A stretch of 64,000 bases of DNA from Roseiconus nitratireducens (GCF_008629675.1 NZ_VWOX01000007.1:62001-126000); one strand, 5' to 3'. Counted from the stretch's first letter, positions 26,401-34,753 are shown. A program made the numbers and translations. Notes: a model not told the origin generated them from the sequence alone.

Positions 26401-28395
26401 ACCGACAGCCGAAACCGACTGGCACTGGCCCTGTCGGCCGGACGCATGGGGACCTGGCACTGGAATCTGGTTTCCGGTGACGTGGAATGGTCCGATCAGA
26501 TGTATCAAATCTTCGGGGTCAACGCCGCCGAAAGTCGGTCTCGGGAAGACAGCTTCATCAATCGTGTGCACCCCGACGATCGCCCTCGCGTCTCGGAGTC
26601 GATCGAGCGGAGTCTGCAGAATCGTGGTGACGGGGACAACGAGTATTCGATCCAGTGTCGGATCATCCGGGACAGCGATAAACGCGTGGTTTGGTTGGAC
26701 ACGCGAGGAATCGTGCAGCGGGACACCGCCGGCAATCCGCTCTCGCTGACGGGCGTCTCGATTGACGTGACCGAAACCAAGGAGCGGGAGATTGAATCCA
26801 AAGCGAACGAGCAACGTATCCGGTTGGCGGCCCGTGCGGCGGGATTCGGCACGTTCGGCATTGATTTGTCCGATTCGTACCGCATCACGTACTCCGCCGA
26901 GGCCAAATCCTTGTTGGGCTACAAGGAAGACGAAGCGATCGAGATCGATGCCGATGGAGTGCCTCGCTTCGTGCATCCGGATGATCAAACTTCGGTCGCC
27001 AACTACTTCGCGCGACTGGCCAAGCCCGACGGACAACCGCACCTGGAATACCAGCATCGCGTCGTGCGGCCCGACGGGGAGGTGCGATGGGTTCGCGTGC
27101 AGGGGCAAAAACTGATGGGGGAATATGCCGGACGGCCCCTGGTCGCACAAGTTTTGGGAACGCTGATTGACGTCACCGAACAGCACACGCGTGAAGAGTC
27201 GCTGCAGCGGGCAAAAGACGCTGCCGAGGCGGCGAACCGCTCCCGCGGCGAATTTCTGGCGAACATGAGCCATGAGATCCGCACGCCGATGACTGCGATT
27301 CTGGGTTATGCCGACATGTTGTCCCACTACCTGGATGATCCGGACAACTTGCAGTGCGTGGAAACCATTCGTCGCAACGGGCGATTCCTGCTGGATATCA
27401 TTGACGATATTCTGGACCTTTCGAAGATCGATGCCGGGAAGTTCGAAATCGAGCGGGAACGTTTAGCACCGGAACGCGTCATCGCCGACATCGTGTCGCT
27501 GATGAATGTTCGCGCGGAGGAAAAAGAGATCGATCTTGAAGTCGACTTTGATGGTCCACTGCCCGAACTGATCGAAACGGATGGAAAACGTCTTCGCCAA
27601 ATCCTGCTGAATCTGATCGGCAACGCGATCAAGTTTACGGATGAAGGAAAGGTAAAACTGATCGCGCGGTGTGATCGTGAAACGGGGATGTTTTCGCTGG
27701 TCGTCGAAGACACGGGGATCGGCATTGAACCGGAGAAAGTGGATCAACTGTTTCAACCGTTCACGCAAGCCGACAGTTCGGTCACCCGAGCGTTCGGCGG
27801 GACGGGGCTGGGGCTGGCGATCAGCAGACGCCTGGCACAGATCCTGGGCGGTGACATCTCGGTCGAGAGTGTTGCCGGGGAAGGCAGCATGTTCGAAGTG
27901 ACCATCGATGCCGGATCGATCGATTCGGTGAACTGGCAGCGTCCCAGTTTGAACACCACCTCATCCCCGGCCACGCTCACGGCGATCCGGTTGGCAGGCG
28001 AATACCTGATCGTTGACGATCGTCGCGACATTCGGTTTCTCGCGCAACACATTGTGGAGCAGGCAGGCGGAAAGGTTGCGACCGCCAGCAACGGCCGGGA
28101 AGGTGTGGAGCTGGCGCGATCGATGATCGATCAGGGAAGGCCGTTGAACGTCATCCTGATGGACATGCAGATGCCCGTGCTGGATGGCTACGCGGCGACC
28201 CGCGAGCTTCGTTCACAGGGAATTGACGTTCCGGTGGTCGCCCTGACGGCAAATGCCATGCAGGGTGACCAGGACGAGTGTTTGGCCGCTGGATGCACCG
28301 CATTCATCTCCAAGCCCATCGACCGGGCCGCCCTGTTGCAACTGCTCGGACGATTCTCCGGACGGCGGCATGCCGAGATTGTCGGGGGGCCCTGA
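23401..28395 (+). CDS. CheB-CheR-PAS hybrid histidine kinase fusion
   Basis: 1664 residues. Domain order: CheB methylesterase (about 25-200; Ser32 in GIGASAGG, His59 in VIQHLSPTH, Asp151 in GTGTDGSAG, so the triad is intact); CheR methyltransferase (about 215-480; SAM motif GCATGEEAYSLA at 328-339); a coiled coil built from LESANEELKASNEE-type repeats (about 674-763); four PAS domains (about 765-1265); HisKA with His1291 in FLANMSHEIRTPM; HATPase (N box LNLIGNAIKF, GTGLGLAISRRLA); and a C-terminal receiver with Asp1588 in ILMDMQMPVLDG. It lacks the N-terminal receiver that controls classical CheB. Cytoplasmic, with no membrane helix. It probably couples methylation-type feedback to a phosphorelay; no chemotaxis receptors are in the window. 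The start at 23401 is the first ATG, with no strong ribosome binding site. Confidence 0.97.
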   Translation: MPEATEPNLDEDIDGDGTQGQRRPIVVGIGASAGGLEALARLLAEVPPSPGMSFVVIQHLSPTHESALAEILSRRIQMPIRQLEGDQRVETDQVYVIPPGKYLGIQDGVLRLCEPKDPRGLRMAVDYFLRSLADDAGEQAIGVILSGTGTDGSAGLQEIKHHGGLTLVQDPDEASHRGMPQSAIDSVAVDFVLPVEEIVPRLISYVQHASEHGPLSSNDSNQPDPDLSSVMELLRQETRHDFRSYRKNTLLRRIQRRMGLHQLGQIGDYRQLLDESREELDALRRDLLIGVTRFFRNPQAWEVLAERAIKPLIRTAKSDRPIRMWCAGCATGEEAYSLAMLADECRTQLNATCQFQIFATDVVEDALEQARAGEYSDAVAADVPVARLNRYFKKEQGTYRICKPLRESVVFANQNVLSQPPFSRLDLVLCRNLLIYLRRAAQQRVLSVFQFALNPGGYLFLGSSESVERATDLFDPVDKEKRLFQRTGLEVSAPIERDNADSSEVVKFQRHSPPATGISPKDSSRMIVAMQRQLMREWDQGVALVNGENRVLALEGRADLFLQLRLGEFGDELLDLLSLAREGLKSKLRSVLRQVRRHRAPVIEECHVLRDDRYHRCRIHARLLDRPVGDGDTVLVTFQPIASSSASAVAGGSSASRAGNNLADKLGDHSELDAQALRHELLTTREQLSTTIAQLESANEELKASNEEAMTMNEQLQSGNEELETSKEELQSLNEELTTLNHQLELKLNELKQTTDDLNNLLTGASVPTLFLDTDLRIRRYTPSCQELFNFIPTDVGRPLSDISTILDDGQLIEQAKQVLADLAVREQQVQSQDGRFFTRRILPYRTEDQRIQGVVVTFSDVTALCEAQEEASRNLALLETIYRSAPVGLSFITSDLRYVSINENLARINGLPVEDHLGRHMSEILPETLGDEVMATYRQVIQTGQPVWEAEIEGKTHGTNDDRLWRVSFVPVRDSGGEILGVNSVVQDVTEQRRYEAKLTDSRNRLALALSAGRMGTWHWNLVSGDVEWSDQMYQIFGVNAAESRSREDSFINRVHPDDRPRVSESIERSLQNRGDGDNEYSIQCRIIRDSDKRVVWLDTRGIVQRDTAGNPLSLTGVSIDVTETKEREIESKANEQRIRLAARAAGFGTFGIDLSDSYRITYSAEAKSLLGYKEDEAIEIDADGVPRFVHPDDQTSVANYFARLAKPDGQPHLEYQHRVVRPDGEVRWVRVQGQKLMGEYAGRPLVAQVLGTLIDVTEQHTREESLQRAKDAAEAANRSRGEFLANMSHEIRTPMTAILGYADMLSHYLDDPDNLQCVETIRRNGRFLLDIIDDILDLSKIDAGKFEIERERLAPERVIADIVSLMNVRAEEKEIDLEVDFDGPLPELIETDGKRLRQILLNLIGNAIKFTDEGKVKLIARCDRETGMFSLVVEDTGIGIEPEKVDQLFQPFTQADSSVTRAFGGTGLGLAISRRLAQILGGDISVESVAGEGSMFEVTIDAGSIDSVNWQRPSLNTTSSPATLTAIRLAGEYLIVDDRRDIRFLAQHIVEQAGGKVATASNGREGVELARSMIDQGRPLNVILMDMQMPVLDGYAATRELRSQGIDVPVVALTANAMQGDQDECLAAGCTAFISKPIDRAALLQLLGRFSGRRHAEIVGGP

Positions 28396-28583
28396 CACGT
28401 CAACCGCCCGCCGGAAGCCGCGCAACCGGAGCTCGTCCGCGATTTGCCACGGAACGTGCGGACCGACCGGCCTGCCTTATCGTATCGAACCCGGCCAAGT
28501 ATTCTGTTGCCAGATTCAATCCGACGCCCCCGCAACCGCTTTGCAATCTCATCGACCAACCGCTTCACCTTATCGAAATCGGC

Positions 28584-29756
28584 GTGATCGTCGCCGGGCC
28601 GCTGGACTTTGTCGATTCCAAAGCGGCGAAGCTGGCCGTGGAACAGGCCGACCAACGTCTGTCGGAAATGTTTCCCGAGTTCAAGTTCGATTTTTTTGAA
28701 ATTCGTCGCCCGGAGATGCTCGGTGAAACCGGTGGCCGGGTGGAACCCAGCTTGCTCTTGCGTCAGGCGTTGGAGGAACGCGACGCAAAGCATTGGGACT
28801 TCGCTTTCGTGCTGACCGCATCCGAGCTGGTCGGAAACTACTCGTCGTATTGTTTCGCCGCCCTCAGCCGGCCCCTGGATGCGGCCGTGATTTCGATGTC
28901 ATTGATCGATCCGCAGGCCCTGGGCGTGGAGGTCAATCATGACGAACGGATCCAGCGGATCGCGCGGCGGTTGAGCCGATTGATTCTGCATGGGCTGGGC
29001 CATTTGACCGGGCTGCCCAAGAGCGATCATCCCAATGACCTGCTGTTTCATCCGCCCGATGCGATGGCGTTGGACCACATGGCCGCGCTGGACGCCGAGG
29101 ATTTGGAACGTCAACGCGAGGCCTTGTTGGAGATCGCCGATCCACGATTGGAAGAAGGCGAAGGCCGCGTCCTGGCATACCCGGCGTTCGCGCTGCGGGC
29201 GGCCTGGATCAACCGTTGGGAGATTTACCGGGCAGTCCGCGCCGCGCACCCGTGGGAGTTTCCGAAGCGTCTGAGCCGGTTGACGATTGCATCCTTCTCG
29301 ACTTTGGCGATTTTGTTGATGACGGCGGAGTCGTGGGATCTGGCTCTGGCCCAAGGCGGGCCGCGTATTTCCCTGCTGATGGTTTGCGCCTTGTTCGCAA
29401 CGACCATCTACGTGGTCCTGCGGCAACAGTTGCTTGTGCGACGTGGCAAACGCCGCAGCGAGCAATCCGTGGTCACCTCGGTGTCAGCGTTGGCGATCGT
29501 CTTTGCGGGAATGTTGGCAACCTGGATGACGCTGTTTGCGGTCGGATTGACGTTGACCCACCTGTTGTTTCCGGGCCAGTTGGTGGTCGCCTGGGCCTCG
29601 TCGACCTTCACCGACGTGCGGCAGCTCAGTTGGATGGATCGTCCCCAAATGGCGATGTTCAGCGCATCGCTGGGTTTATTGATCGGTTCGCTTGGTGCCA
29701 GTTTCGAGTCGCAGCACTACTTCCGCCACATCATCTTCGTGGACGAAGAGATCTGA
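28584..29756 (+). CDS. Membrane protein with degenerate metzincin-like motif
   Basis: 390 residues from a GTG start. The same frame is open back to 28278, overlapping the kinase gene, and no ATG exists between, so the start is uncertain. The N-terminal half has LILHGLGHLTGLPKSDHPND, which aligns with the zinc motif HExxHxxGxxH of metzincins, but the catalytic Glu is Gly (residues 136-144). Residues about 225-390 hold four hydrophobic segments (IASFSTLAILLMTA, ISLLMVCALFATTIYVVL, ALAIVFAGMLATWMTLFAVG, MFSASLGLLIGSLGASFE). No named family recognised with certainty; it may be a pseudoprotease or a Glu-independent metal protein. It follows the kinase closely on the same strand. Confidence 0.72.
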   Translation: MIVAGPLDFVDSKAAKLAVEQADQRLSEMFPEFKFDFFEIRRPEMLGETGGRVEPSLLLRQALEERDAKHWDFAFVLTASELVGNYSSYCFAALSRPLDAAVISMSLIDPQALGVEVNHDERIQRIARRLSRLILHGLGHLTGLPKSDHPNDLLFHPPDAMALDHMAALDAEDLERQREALLEIADPRLEEGEGRVLAYPAFALRAAWINRWEIYRAVRAAHPWEFPKRLSRLTIASFSTLAILLMTAESWDLALAQGGPRISLLMVCALFATTIYVVLRQQLLVRRGKRRSEQSVVTSVSALAIVFAGMLATWMTLFAVGLTLTHLLFPGQLVVAWASSTFTDVRQLSWMDRPQMAMFSASLGLLIGSLGASFESQHYFRHIIFVDEEI

Positions 29757-29769
29757 CGACCGAGATTGT

Positions 29770-30558
29770 TCAATTCGTCGATTCAGCCTGTCCTTCTGAT
29801 TCGGCCTCGACAGTCGGTTCCGATGGTTTCCGCTGCAAGCCTTCTTCTCCGATTGTCAGCTCGATGGATTCGGCGACCGAAACGGAATCTTCCGAATCGA
29901 CCAATTGGAGTTTGCTGGGAAAGCAACGACGCAGTTTCATCACGGTTGCCGGCGGAATCTCGAATTCGTCTCGGCTGTCGTTGGCCTCAATGGCCAAAGT
30001 TTCCCGTCGGGCGGAACGATTGGTGATACGGATCTCGATGGCCGCAGATTTCGGTCGGCCGAACAACTGCACGGCGTAATAGGTTTCTTCATCTTCCGTG
30101 GCAACTGCGACGCCGGTCTCTTCGACGTAGTCCGCAAGCATGTTTTCCCGGTGGGGAGGCGAGTCGATCCAGCCTCCCGCAAAGACCTCCGCCAGACTTT
30201 CCACGGTGACTTCTCCTGGGTTCGTGCGATAGGCGATGTTTTCCCGAACCACGCAATACTCATAGCCGGACGACGTGACGCGTTCGGCCGGCGTTCGCCC
30301 GTCCGCATGGTGCCCATATTTGTCGTTGGCGGCCATCCAACCGGCAAATTGCTCCGCCGCTTTCTGCAGGTGGTCGTTCTCTGACACGGCCGGCAGGTCG
30401 TGCTGCTTTCTAAATTCGTTGGTCCGTTGGACGATCCTGTCTTCGACCTGGTCAACAAGCGATCGGCTTGGAGTATCCGCGAGCAGGGCGGCGGGTACGC
30501 AGAAGGTGACGGCGAGTACGGCAATGCAGCAAGGTTTCGTCATTCGCGTGGAGATCAT
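29770..30558 (-). CDS. Secreted CAP (SCP/PR1) domain protein
   Basis: 262 residues. A signal peptide (MTKPCCIAVLAVTFCVPAAL, from residue 6) leads to a CAP domain at about 40-155. The CAP tetrad is visible: His in GHHADGRTPAERV, Glu in VRENIAY, and GGWIDSPPHRENMLADYVEE with His and Glu. Bacterial CAP proteins are extracellular; some bind lipids or act as proteases. The 100-residue C-terminal extension is beta-rich, then Glu/Ser-rich. The open frame extends to 30669, but the signal peptide supports 30558 (or 30543). A sigma-54 promoter lies 46 bases upstream. It is convergent with the metzincin-like gene. Confidence 0.92.
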   Translation of the reverse strand: MISTRMTKPCCIAVLAVTFCVPAALLADTPSRSLVDQVEDRIVQRTNEFRKQHDLPAVSENDHLQKAAEQFAGWMAANDKYGHHADGRTPAERVTSSGYEYCVVRENIAYRTNPGEVTVESLAEVFAGGWIDSPPHRENMLADYVEETGVAVATEDEETYYAVQLFGRPKSAAIEIRITNRSARRETLAIEANDSRDEFEIPPATVMKLRRCFPSKLQLVDSEDSVSVAESIELTIGEEGLQRKPSEPTVEAESEGQAESTN

Positions 30559-30602
30559 GATTGGGTGGATGCAGTGAGAGGTTGGAGAGTGGATCGGATG
30601 GA

Positions 30603-30618
30603 TGCAACTGCCGCGCCC
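30603..30618 (-). promoter_or_regulatory. Sigma-54 promoter for the CAP gene
   Basis: Minus-strand GGGCGCGGCAGTTGCA, correct spacing and full TTGCA, 46 bases before the start at 30558. Confidence 0.55.
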
Positions 30619-30975
30619 CATCGGGGGCCGTTCCAAGCCTACAAGCGGAGTCCATCCGCCGAGGTCCACGCCGCTTTCTCGTGAGCACGCGGTTTCCGGG
30701 AACGAGAGGCTTTGCCGCAGCGCGAAGCTTTGTCGGACCCCGTGTCGCGACGACCGCCAGAGGCTGGCTCTTTTGCCGCAATCGTGACGGCAGCTGCGGG
30801 GGCAAGAGCGTTCAAGTCACCGCTTTCTGCTGGGGAACCTGCGGTGATGGCCCGCGGTTCGCATATCGCGTGACCTGTTGGCAGTTTTCCCGCTTTGCCA
30901 CAATGATTCCGCAGCGAGTCGTCAGTCCGCGTTCAAACACCCGATAGCCGAAACACTCTCCGGTCTTGACCCTTG

Positions 30976-31689
30976 ATGGATAGCCAATCGTCAGCAGAGA
31001 CGCCTTCTTCATCCTGGTTGGTGCACCAATGGATCGTTGCCGGAATCGTCTCGGCCGCTTCGCGTTTCGTTCCGGTCCCCTTTGTTGATGACTTGCTTCA
31101 AGATCGGTGTCGACGATTCACGGTCGAGCGAACATTGAAGGCGCATGACCGGGGTCAGGATTTGGAACGATATCGCACGTTTTTTGGCTCGGATACCGGA
31201 TGTGCGGGTGGGTGTTTGGCCTGGGCGGCCAGGGCGCCGCTGAAATTGGTGTTGTTTCCGATTCGCAAGCTCGTGCGTGTCGTGACATCGGTTCGCGGTG
31301 TGCCATTGGAAATCACGCGAATGGTCTTGCTGGGGAGGACTCTGGATCGATGTTTGAGCCGTGAGAGCGAATGGGACGTTCCCCGGATTCGTCGGATGCG
31401 GGCGGCGTTCGAGGAGGCGTTCGCAAGGATGGACTTTCACGCCCTGCAGGCGGCAATGAAAGATGTGCTGCGCGGCGTGTCCGGCTGGAAAGACGCTGCG
31501 ATCGACTTGGCGCGGCGGATGGAGAGCCGCGAACAGCCCGAGGAGGAAATCGAATCGTCTCCGGAAGTGGAACGGAGTGCCGACGGCATCTCTGCGCTCT
31601 TGGATTTGCCCGAATCCCGGGCGCTGTTCTCCGAGTTTGATCGCCGATTCGATCTGGCGATGGAGCGACTTGATCGTCAAGCGACCTGA
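30976..31689 (+). CDS. Conserved-looking helical protein, unknown function
   Basis: 237 residues. A hydrophobic, basic first half contains WIVAGIVSAASRFVPVPFVD and LAWAARAPLKLVLFPIRKLV, which could be amphipathic or membrane-associating helices. The second half is charged and helical (RIRRMRAAFEEAFARMDFHA, LDLPESRALFSEFDRRFDLA). Cysteines cluster at DRCRRF and GCAGGCLAWA. No domain was recognised. The ATG at 30976 is preferred over a TTG one codon earlier. A weak sigma-54-like site (TGGCAG-N5-CCGC) begins at 30879. 30619-30975 otherwise shows nothing. Confidence 0.78.
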   Translation: MDSQSSAETPSSSWLVHQWIVAGIVSAASRFVPVPFVDDLLQDRCRRFTVERTLKAHDRGQDLERYRTFFGSDTGCAGGCLAWAARAPLKLVLFPIRKLVRVVTSVRGVPLEITRMVLLGRTLDRCLSRESEWDVPRIRRMRAAFEEAFARMDFHALQAAMKDVLRGVSGWKDAAIDLARRMESREQPEEEIESSPEVERSADGISALLDLPESRALFSEFDRRFDLAMERLDRQAT

Positions 31690-31843
31690 GTCCCGGCGGG
31701 GCATTCCGGCCGGTTTGGGGACAACCATGATCTCCGATCGGGGTGGGCGACCGTCATCCGTGCAGGTCATCCGTGCGGGGCCGACCCCGGGGAGTGTGGG
31801 CACCGGTGGAATTTCTTCTGATGGACGCCGAATGGGTGAAGTC

Positions 31844-31859
31844 TGGCGCAGGAATTGCC
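31844..31859 (+). promoter_or_regulatory. Sigma-54 promoter for the lipoprotein gene
   Basis: TGGCGCAGGAATTGCC, correct spacing, TTGC intact, 90 bases before the ATG at 31948. Confidence 0.65.
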
Positions 31860-31947
31860 TCTACGACCCCCTATCACACGATCGGCCGGACGTTTTCTGT
31901 GCCGGCCCTGCTTTTGTGACGACGACCTTCCCTTAAGGAATCCACCA

Positions 31948-32331
31948 ATGAACATTTTCAAATTCTCCAGTCTTGCATTCACTGTCGCTGCTGCAGCCTT
32001 CGTCGGTTGTGACAGTGCCTACGAAAACCAGGCGGAAGATGTAGCCGCCGACGTCCGCGACAACTCGCAAGCCGAAGCTGAAGCCATCCGTGACCGGGGC
32101 GAACAAGCCGCCGATCAGATGGAACAGCGCTACGAAGCGGCCAAGCCGTCCGTTGAAGAGCAAGCCGAAGAAAAGGCGGACCAGATCGAGGAAAACGCCG
32201 AAGCCAAAGCCGACCAGGTTGAGGAGCAGGGCGAAGAGAAAGCCGACCAGATCGAGGACAATCCCGAGCTGGCGACGCCTGACCCATCCGCCACTGGCGT
32301 CGAGAATGACGCTGTCAAGGAAGTCGAGTGA
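31948..32331 (+). CDS. Small lipoprotein with charged amphipathic repeats
   Basis: 127 residues. A lipoprotein signal (MNIFKFSSLAFTVAAAAFVG followed by Cys21) marks it as membrane-anchored in the periplasm. The mature part is almost all charged helix, with about 11-residue repeats: EEKADQIEENAEA, KADQVEEQGEE, KADQIEDNPE. This resembles LEA-like or apolipoprotein-like helices. TAAGGA precedes the ATG, a sigma-54 promoter lies upstream and a terminator downstream, so it is a single-gene unit. The tail echoes that of the PDZ protein at 4778. A role as a desiccation or envelope protectant is an inference. Confidence 0.87.
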   Translation: MNIFKFSSLAFTVAAAAFVGCDSAYENQAEDVAADVRDNSQAEAEAIRDRGEQAADQMEQRYEAAKPSVEEQAEEKADQIEENAEAKADQVEEQGEEKADQIEDNPELATPDPSATGVENDAVKEVE

Positions 32332-32409
32332 ATTCCGGGTACGGCTCGGTCGTCCGCCGTCCGGATGCCCGAACCGATCCAGTTCCAATCGCTCGATTGA
32401 TCAAGCCAT

Positions 32410-32447
32410 GACCCCGGTTGCCGAAATTCGGCTATCGGGGTGTTTTT
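32410..32447 (+). terminator. Rho-independent terminator
   Basis: ACCCCG...GCCGAA, loop ATT, then CGGC...CGGGGT, followed by GTTTTTA. It lies 79 bases past the lipoprotein stop. Confidence 0.8.
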
Positions 32448-32603
32448 ATGCAGCTTGGCAACTGCAATCCCGTCGGTGCGATCGTGCCACGCATTCTGTG
32501 TTTCGGAGAACACGCTAGAATTTCATCACCGACCGGCACTGCGTTGGTCGGTATTGCCTTCGGTCGGCTTGCCCTTGCTTCACTTGGTTTTGCTTCAAAT
32601 CTT

Positions 32604-33296
32604 ATGTCTTCCGGAAACGAAAACGACACTTCAGGGGCGGACACCATGCTTTATGGCTGTCCGCACTGTCAATCCAATGTGCAAGTCGAACGGCGGTTCC
32701 TTGGGGGCACGACCGAATGTCCCCGGTGTGGTCGTCCTTTCCAAGTGGAGGCGCCCAAGGCCTATCCGGTTCATGATCCTGGCCCGACCGAAGCGGCAGC
32801 GGACGTTCGCGATCAACCCAATCAACCGTCCGCGGACGTGCCTCAGTTGGTCGTCCACCCCGTCGTTTTTCGCCGGCATTTTCTGGGCACGGTGATTTGC
32901 ATCCTTTTGGTGCTCGCCGGTTTGGCCGGCTTGGTGATGGGCCTGGCGGATCGGACGGTGCTGAACCTCTCCGGTTCGGCGTTGCTGATTTCGTCGGGCG
33001 TGTTGATCGTCGTCGCCCTGTTCTTTCTGCTTCGCTGGCTGATCCTCAGCCGGATGCAATCATTGACGCTGACCAATGAGCGGCTGATCTACCAGTATGG
33101 ACTGCTGCACCGTGGATCCAGTGAACTCCGCCACGAGGACGTCCGCAACTTGAAGCTCAGCCAAAACCTTGCCGAACGGATTCTGCGTTTTGGCGACATC
33201 GCGGTTTCCAGCGCGGGCCAAGACGACATGGAAGTCGTGATCAATGACATCCCCAATCCCGAGCGGGTCGTGGATTTCATCCGCCGTCGTCAGTAG
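32604..33296 (+). CDS. Zinc-ribbon plus bacterial PH domain membrane protein
   Basis: 230 residues. The N-terminus has a zinc ribbon, CPHCQSNVQVERRFLGG ending CPRCGRPF (residues about 19-42). Two membrane helices follow at about 97-118 and 123-147. The C-terminal bPH_2/YdbS-like domain is shown by LTLTNERLIYQYGLLHRGSS, HEDVRNLKLSQNLAERILRF and GDIAVSSAG. Such PH domains in membrane proteins probably bind partner proteins or lipids. The frame is open to 32418, but MSSGNEND is the last plausible ATG before the ribbon. Its stop overlaps the convergent phosphatidyltransferase gene by 20 bases. Confidence 0.88.
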   Translation: MSSGNENDTSGADTMLYGCPHCQSNVQVERRFLGGTTECPRCGRPFQVEAPKAYPVHDPGPTEAAADVRDQPNQPSADVPQLVVHPVVFRRHFLGTVICILLVLAGLAGLVMGLADRTVLNLSGSALLISSGVLIVVALFFLLRWLILSRMQSLTLTNERLIYQYGLLHRGSSELRHEDVRNLKLSQNLAERILRFGDIAVSSAGQDDMEVVINDIPNPERVVDFIRRRQ

Positions 33297-34008
33297 TCTT
33301 CCCGCGTGACGCAAGCTTGAAAGACACGATCGTGTAGAAGGCCGGATAGATCAGCGACACGACGAATGTCACCGGAGACACATTCGGATACCGGGGCAAC
33401 ATCCACAACATCACGACGACCCACAGAACCGACCCGTAGAGGATCCAGGGCTTCCATCGCCGCGGCGTCAGGTTTGGATACAAGAATTTCACCGGCGTGA
33501 CCGTCAGGATGGTCAAGATCCACATCAAAACCGCCGACGCCCATGGGCTGGCCAGCGTGCTGATCAGCCCCGCATAGAAAGCGAAGATGTTCCAGTAGGA
33601 CGGAAAACCTCGGAAAAAGCCGCCGCTTTCGTCCTTGGCCTGGGTATGGGAAAAGCCGAACAAGCTGGCCGCCATCGCCAGGCTAACCGTCCATCCCGTC
33701 CCGTGAGGTAACCAACCCATTCGCCAGACCAGCATCAACGGGATGAAGGCGAACGTCAGGTAGTCCAGCAGGTCATCGATCGTTCGTCCGTCGACCGCGG
33801 GAGCGTTGGTCTTGACGTGGTAGCGTCGGGCCAAAGGGCCGTCGACGGCGTCGATGATGGTGCAGACCAGCAGCCACAAAAAAACCATCCGCGGATCCCC
33901 GTCCGGCCTCGCGACTTCGTTCATCGCCAGCGCCGCCGGCACGATGCCGGAGGCGGTCAACAGGTGGACCGCGTACGCTTTTACCCGGAGGGCTGGGCTG
34001 GAGGGCAT
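33277..34008 (-). CDS. pcs: CDP-alcohol phosphatidyltransferase, phosphatidylcholine synthase-like
   Basis: 243 residues with about eight membrane segments. The CDP-alcohol motif is DGPLARRYHVKTNAPAVDG followed by RTIDDLLDYLTF; the longer spacing and the ARRYHVK segment resemble phosphatidylcholine synthase, which condenses choline with CDP-diacylglycerol. The last part (NLTPRRWKPWILYG) also fits that family. Start MPSSPALRVKAYAVHLLTAS; the open frame extends to 34119. A sigma-54-like promoter (AGGAACGGTAATTGCC) is 144 bases upstream. The methyltransferase at 13478 could be the alternative route to methylated phospholipids. Confidence 0.88.
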   Translation of the reverse strand: MPSSPALRVKAYAVHLLTASGIVPAALAMNEVARPDGDPRMVFLWLLVCTIIDAVDGPLARRYHVKTNAPAVDGRTIDDLLDYLTFAFIPLMLVWRMGWLPHGTGWTVSLAMAASLFGFSHTQAKDESGGFFRGFPSYWNIFAFYAGLISTLASPWASAVLMWILTILTVTPVKFLYPNLTPRRWKPWILYGSVLWVVVMLWMLPRYPNVSPVTFVVSLIYPAFYTIVSFKLASRGKTTDDGG

Positions 34009-34150
34009 CACCGTTTGATGGGAGAAGGTTGGGAGAACGTGGTTGCCTGGCGTCGGTTCCGATTGTGACACAAGAGCGGCTCGCTGGGGTTTCGGTTCGA
34101 TGCGTCGGAAGGCATTCAATCAAGTTTCTGCTGAATCGCCGGAACGGAGA

Positions 34151-34166
34151 GGCAATTACCGTTCCT
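34151..34166 (-). promoter_or_regulatory. Sigma-54 promoter-like site for the phosphatidyltransferase
   Basis: Minus-strand AGGAACGGTAATTGCC, correct spacing and TTGC, two deviations in the -24 box, 144 bases before the start at 34008. No gene is seen in 34167-34670. Confidence 0.45.
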
Positions 34167-34670
34167 GGCGAGAGCGTTCCCGGAGCCGGATTTTGCGACG
34201 GATCGAAAACAGGTGTTCAGATCAAATTGGGTGCGAAACGCGATCAGGGGCTAAGTGGGTTTTCGCACGAACCTCCCTCATGGAATGCGACGCGCCGAGA
34301 TTCTTGTCGATGGCCGCACGAGCGGTTGAGTGAGTCGGAACTAAGGCTGCCGCCGAGTCGCGCACATCGGTTCTTTTTCGACCAAAAGGCCGGTCTCACG
34401 GTGCCTGCGCGGGCCCGATCGCGAAGAGTGCGAAGAGTGCGGCATGTCGACCGGCTGGCGACAGTGCAGCATTGACAGGCCATTGCCGGCTTCCGGCGTC
34501 GAATGGAGGTCCGCCAACCGGACGGATCCACCGCTTTAGGGCACGATATCCATGTATCTGATGGAGGTGGAACGCGGTTTGGGTCCCGATCGATCGGATT
34601 GCTCGGCGAACGTCGTACGGGACCGATTGTCACCGGCACGTGGTCAATCGCGGCCAGGACGCGGGCCATT

Positions 34671-34686
34671 GGGCACATCGATTGCT
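34671..34686 (+). promoter_or_regulatory. Sigma-54 promoter for the DUF1206 gene
   Basis: GGGCACATCGATTGCT, only the first base off consensus, 69 bases before the ATG at 34754. Confidence 0.75.
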
Positions 34687-34753
34687 ACCTCGATGCAGTG
34701 ATCACTCCCGCCGTCACGAGGAGTACTTTCGACTCCAATCAACGAGATTCCCA

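Noticed and set aside
26326..27327. Minus-strand 333-codon open frame inside the giant kinase gene
   Set aside because: Fully antisense to the PAS and HisKA regions; composition is that of a shadow frame.
28278..28583. Upstream extension of the metzincin-like gene
   Set aside because: It overlaps the kinase gene by 118 bases and has no start codon other than the ATG inside that gene; kept only as an uncertainty of the start.
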